From assembly GCF_041381155.1 (NCBI RefSeq), contig NC_091135.1, forward strand, positions 8,113,620 through 8,177,619: DNA of 64,000 nt. The letters are read 5' to 3'. Each line of letters opens with the position of its first letter. The first letter of the stretch is position 1. A program made the translations under genes and the position numbers. This document shows positions 23,999 to 34,220 of the stretch, in pieces. The notes beneath the pieces were generated by a model. It was not told the origin of the DNA. It ran no database searches and worked only from the letters and a program-made list of their open reading frames with translations. Source of the stretch: Argopecten irradians. Lineage: Eukaryota > Mollusca > Bivalvia > Pectinida > Pectinidae.

Positions 23999-26900
23999 TC
24001 ATTCAAGATAAAGAGATTTAGTCAAAGTTGTCCATGTACATGGCATCTGTACGGAGGTTTCTCTTACCATACTGCCATCTTTATCTCTCAATAATCTCGG
24101 CATACGATACTTGTTTGTGTGAGCGAATGTGTATCTAACCTTCATAAGCATTGTCTCCACAGAATCTGACCGGTAGTTGTCTTGGAATTGACTGACCACT
24201 TCCTGGAGGAAATGTGAGCCAGAGGACTGGTCTCTGAATGACAGGAAACCTGGAAAGAGAGTACCATTGCTATCAATTTTGATTTTAGAATTGATCCTTG
24301 GTTAGAATTTTGTTAAAAATAACATCATTTAGTTGTCCTAGACTGAAACGAGAAGTAATGGGCATATTAAATTTAAGTGAGTCATTGGCTTACACTTCTT
24401 GTTTTACAGTGTATAACCTACTCTCTGGAACAGATTGTGATAGAGTTACCTACCCTTGGAATCAGGTTTTGATTCATCCTCGATACTCTAGGGGTTCCAT
24501 TATACGACTCTTTTGATGTACATCAAAAGACTCAATTACCTGTTCTGTTGCCTCCAGTTTTACTATGAAATAGTTCAGGGGTGTAGAGATTGTAAGTGAT
24601 CAGAACCCCTGGAGTATCGAGGACGGTTTTGATTGTAAGTACAATATTTGTGATAGAGTTACCTACCCTTGGAATTGGAATTTGATAATAAGGTCAATAT
24701 TTGTGAGAGAGTTACCTACCCTTGGAATCGGATTTTGATTGTAAGTTCAATATTTGTGAGAGAGTTACCTACCCTTAGAATTGGAATTTGATTTAAGTTC
24801 AGTATTTGTGAGAGAGTTACCTACCCTTGGAATCGGATTTTGATTGTAAGAGCAATACTCTAGAATATTATAAGGTTTTTGGATTTTTGGTCCAACATAT
24901 AGAAAAGCCAATGATAATGTATTTTAAGGCTTTTTATCTGACAGATAGAATAGCCAATTGTAGAATATGATCTGACCAGGAGTAGTAGCCCACATGATGA
25001 GTAACTCAGCATCTACTGGGATGGATATTCTCACAGAAGCAGGAGGAATGGTTGTTCCCTGGGGCTCTACCTCCATAGGATCGTCGTCCGGAACTACTTC
25101 CCCTTGGGTTTGTTTGCCTCTACAAGCCTGTACCCTTTGGTTTGTCTAAATAAAACAACATAATCCATTATACATGGTTCGCACAGATTTTCAAACCAAA
25201 TTCAGCACTTTTCAAGCACTTTTCCAGCACCTTTTCTAGATTTTCAAGCACTACTTTTTCTTCTACATTGGACTTGAAATCAGAATTTCAGAAAACATGC
25301 TACAATTTTGCAAGCAATTGTTAGTACAATTTGTAAGAGTAATTAGATTCAATTACACATTCTTATCAAACAACAAGTCAAAAACTTACTGGATTGTGAC
25401 AACAAATAAAAAAAGCACTTTTAATGACCCATTCAAGCACTTTAGGACCCCAAACTCCAGCAACTGTACGAACCATGTTATAGGAAGAACTGTGATATTG
25501 AAACATACGCAAAGAAATAACTTCATCTATGGTACAGATTCTTTGAACCATACACATCAATACTTTAATCTTTTTATTTATCTTTTAATTTAATTAAATT
25601 GATTTTATTTGATTATTTGTTTGCCTCTAAGAGCCTGTACCAGAAACCCCATGGTGCTGTCTCAAATAAAATCAAAATATTCATAATTCTCATACACATT
25701 CAGTAGTTATTTTCATCATGCACCGTCCGTCGTCGTGCGCCGTCTGCCGTCCACCGTGCGGTAACTTTTCATTCTAACAACTTCTTCCCAATAACCAGAA
25801 GGCCAAGGGTACTGATATTTGGCCTGTAGTATGCTAGGATGAAGGGGTACCAAGTTTGTTCAAATGAATGACCTTGACCTTCATTTAAGGTCACAGGGTC
25901 TGTGGTATAATATATATAAATGATAAGAATTTTAGAGTTTGAAATTTGGACTCATATATTATTATTTACATGTGCGGCTTTCAAGTGAATATGTTACATA
26001 GTGTAGGTCAAGCACATGTGTTTCATATTTACAATAGTATATGTACGTACATGTAAAGTCTATTGGAAACCACCTTCTGTTAGGGTCATTGTATAACTAC
26101 TAATTACATAGCCATGTTGTTAATTATGATACAGGATAAGTCCTAATGATTAACCATGTTTCACTATGTTATACAGCAGCTACATTGGTATCAACTGTTC
26201 CAGGTATTGGGTATCATACCCAAATATTGACATATCTTATCCCGATGTACTGCTATATTAACTCGCCAATAATCTCTGTACAGAATCGATTCCTAAGACT
26301 CCAATAAACGTATCGTACCATTCACTTAATCTGCGTTGGAGTTCTACATCTACACACGCAACAACCTACGAAACTACATCATAGGTCAAATAGGCTAAAA
26401 TCTTTAAGCAACTTCTTCTCAAGAACCAGAAGGCCCAGGGCACTGATATTGGGCCTGTAGCATGCTGGGATGAAAGGCTACCACGTTTGTTCAAATGAAT
26501 GACCTTGACCTTCATTCAAGGTCGCAGTGGTCAAAAAGGCTAAAATCTTTAAACGACTTCTTCTCAATAACCAGAAGGCCCAGGGCACTGATATTGGGCC
26601 TATGGCATGCTGGGATGAAGGGCTACCAAGTTTGTTCAAATGAATGACATTGACCTTCATTTAAGGTCACAGGGTTCAAATAGGCAAAAATCGTTTAAAC
26701 AACTTCTTTTGAATAACTAAGAGGCCTAGAGACCTGATATTGGGCCCTTGACATCCTTGGATGAAGGGCTATCAAGTTTGTTCAAAGGAATGACCTTGAT
26801 CTTCATTCAAGGTCACAGGGGTCAAAAAAGCTAAAATCTTTAAAAACAACTTCTTAAGAACTAGAAGGCCAAGGATACTCATATTGGGCCTGCAACATGA

Positions 26901-29900
26901 TGGGATGAAGGGCTACCAAGTTTGTTCAAATGAATGACCTTGACCTTCATTCAAGGTCACAGGGGTCCAATAGGCTAAATTCTTTAAGCAACTTCTCTCA
27001 ACAACCAGAAGGCCCAGGGTACTCATATTGGGCCTGTAGCATGCTAGGATGAAGGGCTACCAAGTCTGTTCAAATGAATGACTTTGACCTTTATTCAAGG
27101 TCGCAGGGGTCAAAAAGACTAAAATCTTTAAACAACTTCTTCTCCAGAACCAGACGGCCCAGGTTACTGATATTAGGCCCTTGACATGCTGGGATGAAGG
27201 GCTACCAAGTTTGTTCAAATGAATGACCTTGACCTTCATTCAAAGTCACAGGGGCCAAAATGGCTAAAATCTTTAAATGACTATGTTGTATTGTGCCAAT
27301 AGTCAGATGACCGTTAAGGCCCATGGGCCTCTTGTTATTTGGAACATACCGTAATTTTCTTGTGATTATACTCCCATTGTATGAAACTTACCTGCAAATG
27401 TATTTATTTCATCATTTTTAAAAAAGCTGAAAATCCTGTCGTATGGGTATGTTTGTTTTTCCTCCTTTTCATTCATGGAATCATGTGGGTATATCCCTTC
27501 CTGTAACAGAACAGTGAGATAACAAACTGAATAACATTTTCTGCCAGTCTATACAAGTTCTAATGTCATCATACTAGAACATCATTACCTTATAATAAAA
27601 CAAGATATGGTTTGATTTGATTACTTTAACATCCTAGCCTAGGTCATTTAAAGTGAATATTCCTTTTGACCATTGAAATCATGTAAAAGCCCCGTGTGAT
27701 TTAAGCACAGTTATAACTATAAATTTGTACAACTCTTTAAAAGCAAGGCTGCGTTGAAATGTCAGCAAGGACATAGCCAGCCGAGAAGGTATTTTAGGAT
27801 TCCTATTCCGAATTTGCATATTACAGAGTTATCTGCACTTGCGGGTAGGTATTGATTGTGAGTCATGTGTTTGTGATCATAACGTCATACGTTTCGGAGA
27901 AAACAATGTGAATTGTGCTCACAAAATAATGACATAACAATCGATACCTACCCAAAAGGGAGCAAACTCTGTAATATGCAAAGAAGGAATAATAGAAATG
28001 AGTTTCTTCACATGCAGAGCAATTTTGATGGGATTTTTTTTTTTCTATTTCATAAGAAATTATAGTAGATATCTTTATGCCATTTTTACTGACTTAAGCC
28101 TTCCTCTGCTTGACTATTCCAGTATTATTCCAGAAAGTGGAACTTAATAAGAAGTCTTAAATAGGTCTGTCATTGGAAAATTGTGATTGGATAATTCTAC
28201 GTAACGGCCACCACAACTGCTATGGCAACACATTGTTTATTTGTGTGCCAAAAAGAAAAAAGAAGAATCCTTCACAAGATACAGTTGAGAAGATACCTTA
28301 TTTCCATGGCTCATAACTGTCACCACCAGACAGTAATACTTGTCAGCTGTTTCACTATCACAGAGACGTTCCTGCAAGCCTCCCAAATATCGGTCTAGTT
28401 TGTCGTATGTCAAATCTTGTCGAGTTTCCACTTCCCAATGTAGATTGTCTTTGAAAAATCCCTTCAACTGCCTCTCATCTTCCAATGTACCTAAACAATT
28501 TCAACAGAGAATAACATTTGAACAAAAAAAAATCACAGAAAAATTTAGATACTGCCACCATGAATTCCATTGAAACAGTTGATGATACCAGTTGTACACA
28601 TAAGTGCTGACCAAATCTGTAAAAATTTCAGAAATTTAGATATACAATGTACTATTAGTCTTTAGTATATTCAATTAAGAACCATAGCTACATATAAAAT
28701 TTAATATTCATTCAGCATTCCCTGAAAAACAGTAACAGTCTACATTTGTCAAAATAAACATTGGTGTCCTGATCATGATGGCTTGTTCTTTCTGATCACC
28801 CCAAAAAAAGGATTTACATAATAAGGAAAACAAGTGGGACCTGGATTTAAATTCTGAGAGGAATCCTAGACTAGTTGTCACATTACCTGCTCTTTTCTGT
28901 GTGAAGTTGAGAATCACCAATAACCCTTTTTTACCGTCACTTTTGTACTGGTAAGTGCTGTCATCACTTTCGTTACCTTCAAAAGAAAAAAAAGGATGTG
29001 ATACCTTCTTATTCATCACACAGTTAACCAAGTATATCAGAGACTGTGTGGTGAGGTAAGTCCTAAACTTTTTTATCAAACGCTTTATCTTACGCTATTT
29101 GTTCTCGTCAATAAAATGAAAACTAATAACAGAACAATAATTAATACCCGATTTGTAAATGACTCCTTTCTAAAAATATCCAACCACACTTCTGCAATCC
29201 CGTTTTTCAAAGATTAGCGATGATGGTTGCTTTTAAAAATTTTCTACCCTGATTAAAATATATGTAGATTGATATTCTTACTAACTCATGATAATATAGC
29301 AGCCAGACCAGGGCTCGAACCAGGACCTCCAAACACCAGCCCCATGCTCTACCATTTGAGCTACCTGGTCATCAATGTCCGCTACACTCCATTTGATTTT
29401 ATAGAGGATCTGAAAATTTCCCATCTGGGGTAACATTTTGGTAACCTTTAGCTCTTGCACCTGGCTAAATGAACTGAAAGCAAATTTTGTTCCAGCATGC
29501 TTTTCACCAAAATTGCTCATTTTCAACATGAGATAAATTCTAATGTTCTATTGCCACATCAGATTGGTTACATACACACCTTGAACTCCTCTCCCACGTT
29601 TTGGAGGTTGAGGTGAGTCAGGTATACCTGTAGAGGATCCAGACTGTCCACCTGTCAAATCATGTAACCATAGTGACAACAACATATCATAAATCATTAT
29701 AACATAGATGGCATAAGTTACAAACATACAGGTGTTCATGAGTAAGATACATTGTAGAAGATGTGGAGTACATTTTACAATGGAATCTGCTTTAAGTCAC
29801 ATTGGTTAATATCACATTTTCTTTAATATCACATTTTTTGATGTACCCATTTGGTGTATTTAAATATATTAATTCTTTGTATTGTCACAAGTGACATTAT

Positions 29901-30793
29901 CACTTACTTCTTTCATAAAACTACTAAATATCACTTTATCTGACTTACTATAATGTTGTAAGTTCCTAAAACCATACCCTAGGGCATTAGTTGATATGTC
30001 TGACCTATATAATCAATATGTCATCCTATCAACATTTATAACTGAGACATTGTTCAAAAAATAGATTTTTTAAGTTACCAGAACATTGTTATCTAACATT
30101 CAAATTGATTATGTATGATAGTAAAAAAGTCACTTTTTGGTGCATGAAAAGGGACTGAAAATACTTTCAACTTTTAATGTTACACTCTGCTTAATATCAC
30201 ATTTTATGACATTAAGAGGAATTCTACAGTACTAAGGAAAACACTTGAAAAAATGTAATTTATTTATAAACAAACTAAATTATTTGAAAGGTTGAAAATG
30301 CCCAGCTTGATAGTTTTGTAACAATTAATTAGAGTATTTTTTAAAATTATCATTTCTACTTCTGATATAAGAATTTTTTACCTGTGATAGTGGCGGGTAC
30401 ATTAAGGTTTCGTTTACGGCTGCTGGGCGGGTGAGAATCACTGTGGGTCTCTTCCTCGGGCGATTGATTGGCAGATTTTGGTTTTATATTGTCTATGTCT
30501 CTTTCAGCTTCTTCGATTATAGCCAGCAATGGAACGTTAAATTCTTTTATAATTTTCTTCAAAGCATCATAATTTCCTATTCTAATTTTACCTTTTTTTT
30601 CTAAACTCTGAAACACTGATAATGCATTAATAGCTTCTTTGATAACAATTGGTTTAACATCTAAGGCCCGACAAGAGTTCAAGAACTGTTCAAATTCTTT
30701 TTTGTTCACGACGGCATCAAAATGGTCGGACAGGTCATTGAGAAGTTTTGTATGGATTCGTTTCTCGTCTTCACTCGGGATGCGTGTTGCCAT
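23999..30793 (-). CDS. Caspase with a single death-effector-like prodomain; frame broken in the catalytic exon
   Basis: Seven exons on the minus strand: 30793-30382, 29651-29580, 28976-28887, 28490-28297, 27500-27392, 25145-24977, 24249-23999. The start at 30793 has a strong ATCACCATGG context. Residues ~15-95 resemble a death-effector domain (LSVFQSLEKKGKI...LLAIIEEAERDI). The protease part shows GLLVILNF, RAG..ED (S1 arginine), MSHG (catalytic His), QACRG (catalytic Cys), PVDAELLIMWATTPG and SFRD..SGSHFLQ of the small subunit, ending KSLYLE. Caspases are Asp-directed cysteine proteases of cell death or immunity. Exon 5 ends in phase 1, and exon 6 then opens with the expected KPK, but its QACRG is two frames off: about 8 nt are missing between them. 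As read, the normal splice gives a stop inside the QACRG region. A weak donor 20 nt downstream in intron 5 would restore the frame. Sequencing error, a null allele or a recent pseudogene are all possible. Confidence 0.88.
24436..24860. repeat. ~54-bp tandem repeat in the last caspase intron
   Basis: Five copies of GAGAGAGTTACCTACCCTTG plus GAATCGGATTTTGATTGTAA occur. The first is separated from the others by the MITE at 24475-24625. Confidence 0.8.
24475..24625. mobile_element. MITE with C(A/G)TCCTCGATACTC ends, inside the tandem repeat
   Basis: CATCCTCGATACTCTAGGGG and the inverse of CGTCCTCGATACTCCAGGGG bound a 151-bp element. GTTTTGATT stands on both sides (24466-24474 and 24626-24634), a 9-bp duplication. 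A 9-bp TSD would fit Mutator-like elements. Confidence 0.65.
25172..25479. mobile_element. MITE with ACATGGTTCG(C/T)AC ends, upstream of the catalytic exon
   Basis: ACATGGTTCGCAC and its near-inverse GTACGAACCATGT bound about 308 bp with repeated CAAGCACTTTT motifs inside. It ends only about 26 bp from the acceptor of caspase exon 6, so it may crowd the branch-point region. Confidence 0.6.
25617..25660 (-). pseudogene. Decayed duplicate of the caspase catalytic exon
   Basis: On the minus strand an acceptor-like TTATTTGAG is followed by a frame reading STMGFLVQALRGKQ. This has the normal caspase spacing before the active site but Leu (CTT) where the catalytic Cys (TGT) should be. Homology to exon 6 covers GTACAGGCT.TTAGAGGCAA and the intron end, then stops after AAACAAA. 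No donor follows, so it is probably not spliced as a working exon. Confidence 0.65.
25735..27336 (+). repeat. Minisatellite array B (~146-bp units), Helentron/pearl-like
   Basis: About seven copies are marked by GACCTTGACCTTCATTCAAG with AACCAGAAGGCCCAGGG at 146-147-bp steps. A unit at 25770-25915 is separated from the rest (from about 26385) by ~470 bp of unrelated sequence. The 3' end is the palindrome GGCCCATGGGCC followed by TCTTGTT. It fills most of caspase intron 5. Confidence 0.7.
27607..27655 (-). mobile_element. SINE tail fragment
   Basis: GGTTTGATTTGATTACTTTAAC, followed by a stretch like GGTCATTTAA, matches the tail of the SINE at 9651-9866. Confidence 0.45.
27649..28125. mobile_element. 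TTAA-type MITE, copy 3, split by a second MITE
   Basis: The ends TTAAAGTGAATATTCC and a matching inverse, plus GGCTGCGTTGAAATG, ACATAGCCAGCCGAGAAGG and TTTCTATTTCATAAGAAAT, are the inverse of the copies at 7663 and 48209. It is more diverged and interrupted at 27803-27991. It lies in caspase intron 4. Confidence 0.65.
27803..27991. mobile_element. MITE with TATTCC...GGAATA ends, copy 1 (nested)
   Basis: The arms TGCATATTACAGAGTTATCT and CGGGTAGGTATTGATTGTGA are mirrored at the right end. Relatives are 40800-40989 and the worn copy at 61744-61942. Comparison with the uninterrupted element at 7663 places the insertion after CCTA, with TA on both sides. Confidence 0.75.
29304..29370 (-). mobile_element. 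tRNA-derived SINE head or tRNA relic
   Basis: On the minus strand GTAGCTCAAATGG (A box) and GGTTCGAGCCC (B box) stand at tRNA spacing, with a pairing D arm (GCTC/GAGC). The anticodon stem does not pair, and the 3' acceptor strand overlaps the T arm, so it is not a working tRNA gene. Confidence 0.55.
29777..30222. mobile_element. Possible Tc1-mariner-like MITE in caspase intron 1
   Basis: The imperfect ends ATGGAATCTGCTTTAAGTCA and the inverse of TAGAATTCCTCTTAATGTCA enclose repeated TTAATATCACATTTT motifs. The borders are soft. Confidence 0.35.
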
Positions 30794-30864
30794 GGTGATG
30801 TGTGTCAATCAAGATGACCTTTGAAACAAATATTGTAAAGAAACGTAAGTCAGTAGATATAGAT

Positions 30865-30971
30865 CACAGGGACCTGGCACGAAAATTTTTAACCGACAGT
30901 ATACATATATATACTATAATATATGGTATATGTATACCGTGGGTTAAAAATTTTCGTGACAGGTCCCTGTG
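30865..30971. mobile_element. hAT-like MITE 'CACAGGGACC', copy 1
   Basis: CACAGGGACCTGGCACGAAA is mirrored at the right end. The core is TA-rich and the length 107 bp. The flanks ATATAGAT / TTATAGAT match in 7 of 8 positions, an 8-bp TSD. It sits 72 bp upstream of the caspase start. Confidence 0.8.
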
Positions 30972-31325
30972 TTATAGATCTTCACATTAATTTACAATAG
31001 TTAGTAATCCCTTTCTTCTTTGATTTTGTTTAATAGTACTTGGATATAAATGTATTATCATGGAAGTGTTTTAAATCTTTCTCTTTTTCAAACATTTTCT
31101 AAAATTCTCTATGATTTTGACTGGTCACCTGACCCTAAGTTGTTGATAAGGCTTTCTCGGCAGTGTTCTTTACTAGATTATCTCCCCTTAGTTTGAAACT
31201 TAGGTTCCAGACAAGTAGTAGAGACAAAAATAATCAAGCCATATTTTAGTGGTTTTTTTTCAATATTCTAGAGACTGGTGGCCAGTCTTACTATGATTCT
31301 GCACACATCATTGTATGCTGATATA

Positions 31326-31435
31326 CACAGGGACTTGGCACAAATTTCTAACCAACAGTATAAAGTATTGTATCTACATGTATACACATATACATGTATA
31401 TACCATTTGTTAGAAATTCGTGTCAGGTCCCTGTG
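31326..31435. mobile_element. hAT-like MITE 'CACAGGGACC', copy 2
   Basis: It has the same ends as 30865-30971 and is 110 bp. The flanks CTGATATA / CTAACATA match in 6 of 8 positions. Confidence 0.75.
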
Positions 31436-31737
31436 CTAACATATAATTTTGTAAATTTTGTTAATACTCTTATTAAAATATATGATATTTTACCCATTAT
31501 TCACACTATAAACGGGTCCCTCTCATTTTAAGCATCCTCAGTCTCAGGTGAAAACCACACTCTCTGGTATCTATAAATCATATCTGTACATATCTAGGCC
31601 ACAGTACATTTAGGTTGACTTATCGTGAATCTGTACATGTGCATACTATCCAAGTATTGTTACTTCTTGAGACACATATTTATAATCCATATAACGAGTC
31701 CATACCTCTTCCTTGTTGCATTAAATCATTATTTACA

Positions 31738-32333
31738 TAGTATTTAGAAATACTACAGCAGCTTGACGGTCTGACAATAATACATTTATACTATACATAT
31801 CTAGTACCCCTACTACTATATTATTTATATAGTATATATGGGGGTAATTTTCATAACTCATAATTATAGATACATTACAGTAGTCCCGCGTTGAACAACA
31901 ATTACGTTCAAAACCATTACAGACATGTAGGCTACTCCAACAATGTTAGAGGTATAGCACGACGAGACACTTTTGGAACATTACGTCGTGTCTAAGCAAA
32001 GTAACGTCCGATAAAAAAAACAGCTGACCAGTCGACTCTCATGTTATGGGAGTAATATGTAGGCCAACCTCTTATTAGAATGTGAAAGTTTACCTGGTAG
32101 GTGTTGCCAAAATGTCACACGTTTTAACCGATTTTTGAAGAATACACATATGTACGAACAGTTTGAATTCAGTCCGGTATTACCTCACTTCCGAGAAATC
32201 GTATCTTAAGCCTGTAGGGCATTTGAATTAGGGTTGTAAATTGGGCCGACACCGAGTTAAAAATAACTGGGGTGTCTGATTTCTCGTAGCAACCGGTGTG
32301 GATTCTAATGACCTCTTATGAATGTTTTGTTTA
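31738..32333 (+). repeat. Tandem triplication, unit A (both target sites empty)
   Basis: It begins TAGTATTTAGAAATACTACA. The two sites that carry insertions in units B and C are empty here: CTTCCGAG once at 32188-32195 and ATCTTAAGC once at 32203-32211. It has ~134 bp between two ATGTAGGC repeats that B and C lack, and lacks ~30 bp present in them. No coding frame. Confidence 0.85.
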
Positions 32334-32659
32334 TAGTATTTAGAAATACTACAGCAGCTTGACGATCTGACAATAATACATTTATAGTATACATATCTAG
32401 TACCCCTACTACTATATTATTTATATAGTATATATGGGGGTAATTTTCATAACTCATAATTATAGATACATTACAGTAGTCCCGCGTTGAACAACAATTA
32501 CGTTCAAAACCATAACAGACATGTAGGCCAACTTCTTATTAGAATGTGAAAGTTTACCTGGTAGGTGTTGCCAAAATGTCACACGTTTTAACCGATTTTT
32601 GAAGAATACACATATGTACGAACAGTTTGAATTCAGTCCGGTATTACCTCACTTCCGAG

Positions 32660-32772
32660 CACAGGCGTCTGCATTTGGTTTTGGAAAAATACAATGTCCT
32701 ACCCCTACTATATGTTCATATAGTAGGGGTAGGTTATTATATTTTTTATCAAACCAGAAGCAGACGCCTGTG
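32660..32772. mobile_element. hAT-like MITE 'CACAGGCGTCTGC' in unit B
   Basis: CACAGGCGTCTGC is perfectly inverted at the right end. The core holds CCTACCCCTACTATATG and its inverse. The TSD CTTCCGAG (32652-32659, 32773-32780) is perfect, and unit A shows the empty site. Confidence 0.9.
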
Positions 32773-32796
32773 CTTCCGAGAAACCGTATCTTAAGC

Positions 32797-33307
32797 CAAT
32801 CTCTCCCAGAGTGCATTGCGGTTACCTTACCAAGGATTTATAAGTGAGAAGGATTCGTGTCTGTCTCTTTACACTACTAAACACCACGCGAGACGCTTAT
32901 GAACCGGGAATAGAAACCGTTTTTCTCAACAAATACTTGTCTTATCGAGTCAAACGAAACGTCAATGTAAAGTAAATTAAATTTCACAACGTTTATAACT
33001 TGCTTTAAAGACGGAAGATTTAGAAGAAATGTCTTAAACTATCGTTAAAAAAATACGACCGCTCATGAAATGGCAGCACGCTTCAGAAAGTAAGACGGTA
33101 ACCCTCGCACCCCCATGCTACATCAAAGGCTGCGGCGGCGGATATCAAAGGAAATCAGTCGTCGCCCAACGTCACGGTCAGTGCACAAACACAAAAGCGC
33201 CTGCGCTGTCTTTGCCCAAAACTCAGTGTGACTTATCCTTCTCATATACGTCCTTGGTTTAACATAAACATATGAAGGGTAACCGCAATGCACTCTTGGA
33301 GAGATTG
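32797..33307. mobile_element. Mutator-like (9-bp TSD) element in unit B, long form
   Basis: The ends CAATCTCTCCCAGAGTGCAT and the inverse of CAATCTCTCCAAGAGTGCAT run on through GCGGTTACC. The TSD ATCTTAAGC is perfect (32788-32796, 33308-33316). The 440-bp interior is GC-richer than its surroundings around 33060-33240 and holds a 65-codon frame without recognisable domains. A 9-bp TSD suggests Mutator-like; captured host DNA is possible. Confidence 0.75.
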
Positions 33308-33788
33308 ATCTTAAGCCTGTAGGGCATTTGAATTAGGGTTGTAAATTGGGCCGACACCGAGTTAAAAATAACTTTAACGTTTTCAAAAAGCAATAACTGG
33401 GGTGTCTGATTTCCCGTAGCAACCGGTGTGGATTCTAATGACCTCTTATGAATGTTTTGTTTATAGTATTTAGAAATACTACAGCAGCTTGACGATCTGA
33501 CAATAATACATTTATAGTATACATATCTAGTATCCCTACTTCTATATTATTTATATAGTATATATGGGGGTAATTTTCATAACTCATAATTATATATACA
33601 TTACAGTAGTCCCGCGTTGAACAACAATTACGTTCAAAACCATAACAGACATGTAGGCCAACCTCTTATTAGAATGTGAAAGTTTACCTGGTAGGTGTTG
33701 CCAAAATGTCACACGTTTTAACCGATTTTTGAAGAATACACATATGTACTACAGTTTGAATTCAGTCCGGTATTACCTCACTTCCGAG

Positions 33789-33901
33789 CACAGGCGTCTG
33801 CATTTGGTTTTGGAAAAATACAATTTCTAACCCCACCTATATGTTCATATAGTAGGGGTAGGTTATTATATTTTTTATCAAACCAGAAGCAGACGCCTGT
33901 G
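33789..33901. mobile_element. hAT-like MITE 'CACAGGCGTCTGC' in unit C
   Basis: It has the same ends and the same TSD (CTTCCGAG at 33781-33788 and 33902-33909) as in unit B, so the insertion predates the duplication of B and C. Confidence 0.9.
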
Positions 33902-33925
33902 CTTCCGAGAAACCGTATCTTAAGC

Positions 33926-33998
33926 CAATCTCTCCCAGAGTGCATTGCGGTTACCTTCATTTATGAAGGGTAACCGCAATGCACTCTTGGAGAGATTG
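33926..33998. mobile_element. Mutator-like element in unit C, short palindromic form
   Basis: Only the two terminal repeats remain, meeting almost head to head at CTTCATTTATGAAGG. The TSD ATCTTAAGC is kept on both sides (33917-33925, 33999-34007). Confidence 0.85.
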
Positions 33999-34220
33999 AT
34001 CTTAAGCCTGTAGGGCATTTGAATTAGGGTTGTAAATTGGGCCGACACCGAGTTAAAAATAACTTTAACGTTTTCAAAAAGCAATAGCTGGGGTGTCTGA
34101 TTTCCCGTAGCAACCGGTGTGGATTCTAATGACCTCTTATGAATGTTTTGGACAACTTTTATGTAAAAATACATTCAATAATAATATTCATTTCACGTGT
34201 ATAATATGAGGCCTACTCAT

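Larger units (their letters stand above)
32334..33463 (+). repeat. Tandem triplication, unit B (two insertions, long form)
   Basis: It is the same backbone as unit A (about 489 bp without inserts) plus a 113-bp MITE at 32660-32772 and a 511-bp element at 32797-33307, each with its own TSD. Confidence 0.85.
33464..34150 (+). repeat. Tandem triplication, unit C (two insertions, short form)
   Basis: The backbone is close to unit B, with the 113-bp MITE at 33789-33901 and a 73-bp short version of the second element at 33926-33998, both at the same sites as in unit B. It ends abruptly at GAATGTTTTG. Confidence 0.85.

Noticed and set aside
29304-29370. Working tRNA gene on the minus strand
   Set aside because: A and B boxes are present, but the anticodon stem does not pair and the acceptor stem cannot form together with the T arm.
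32599-33262. Small frames within units B and C as a possible gene
   Set aside because: They cross MITE borders and are interrupted in the other units, so they are by-products of repeats.
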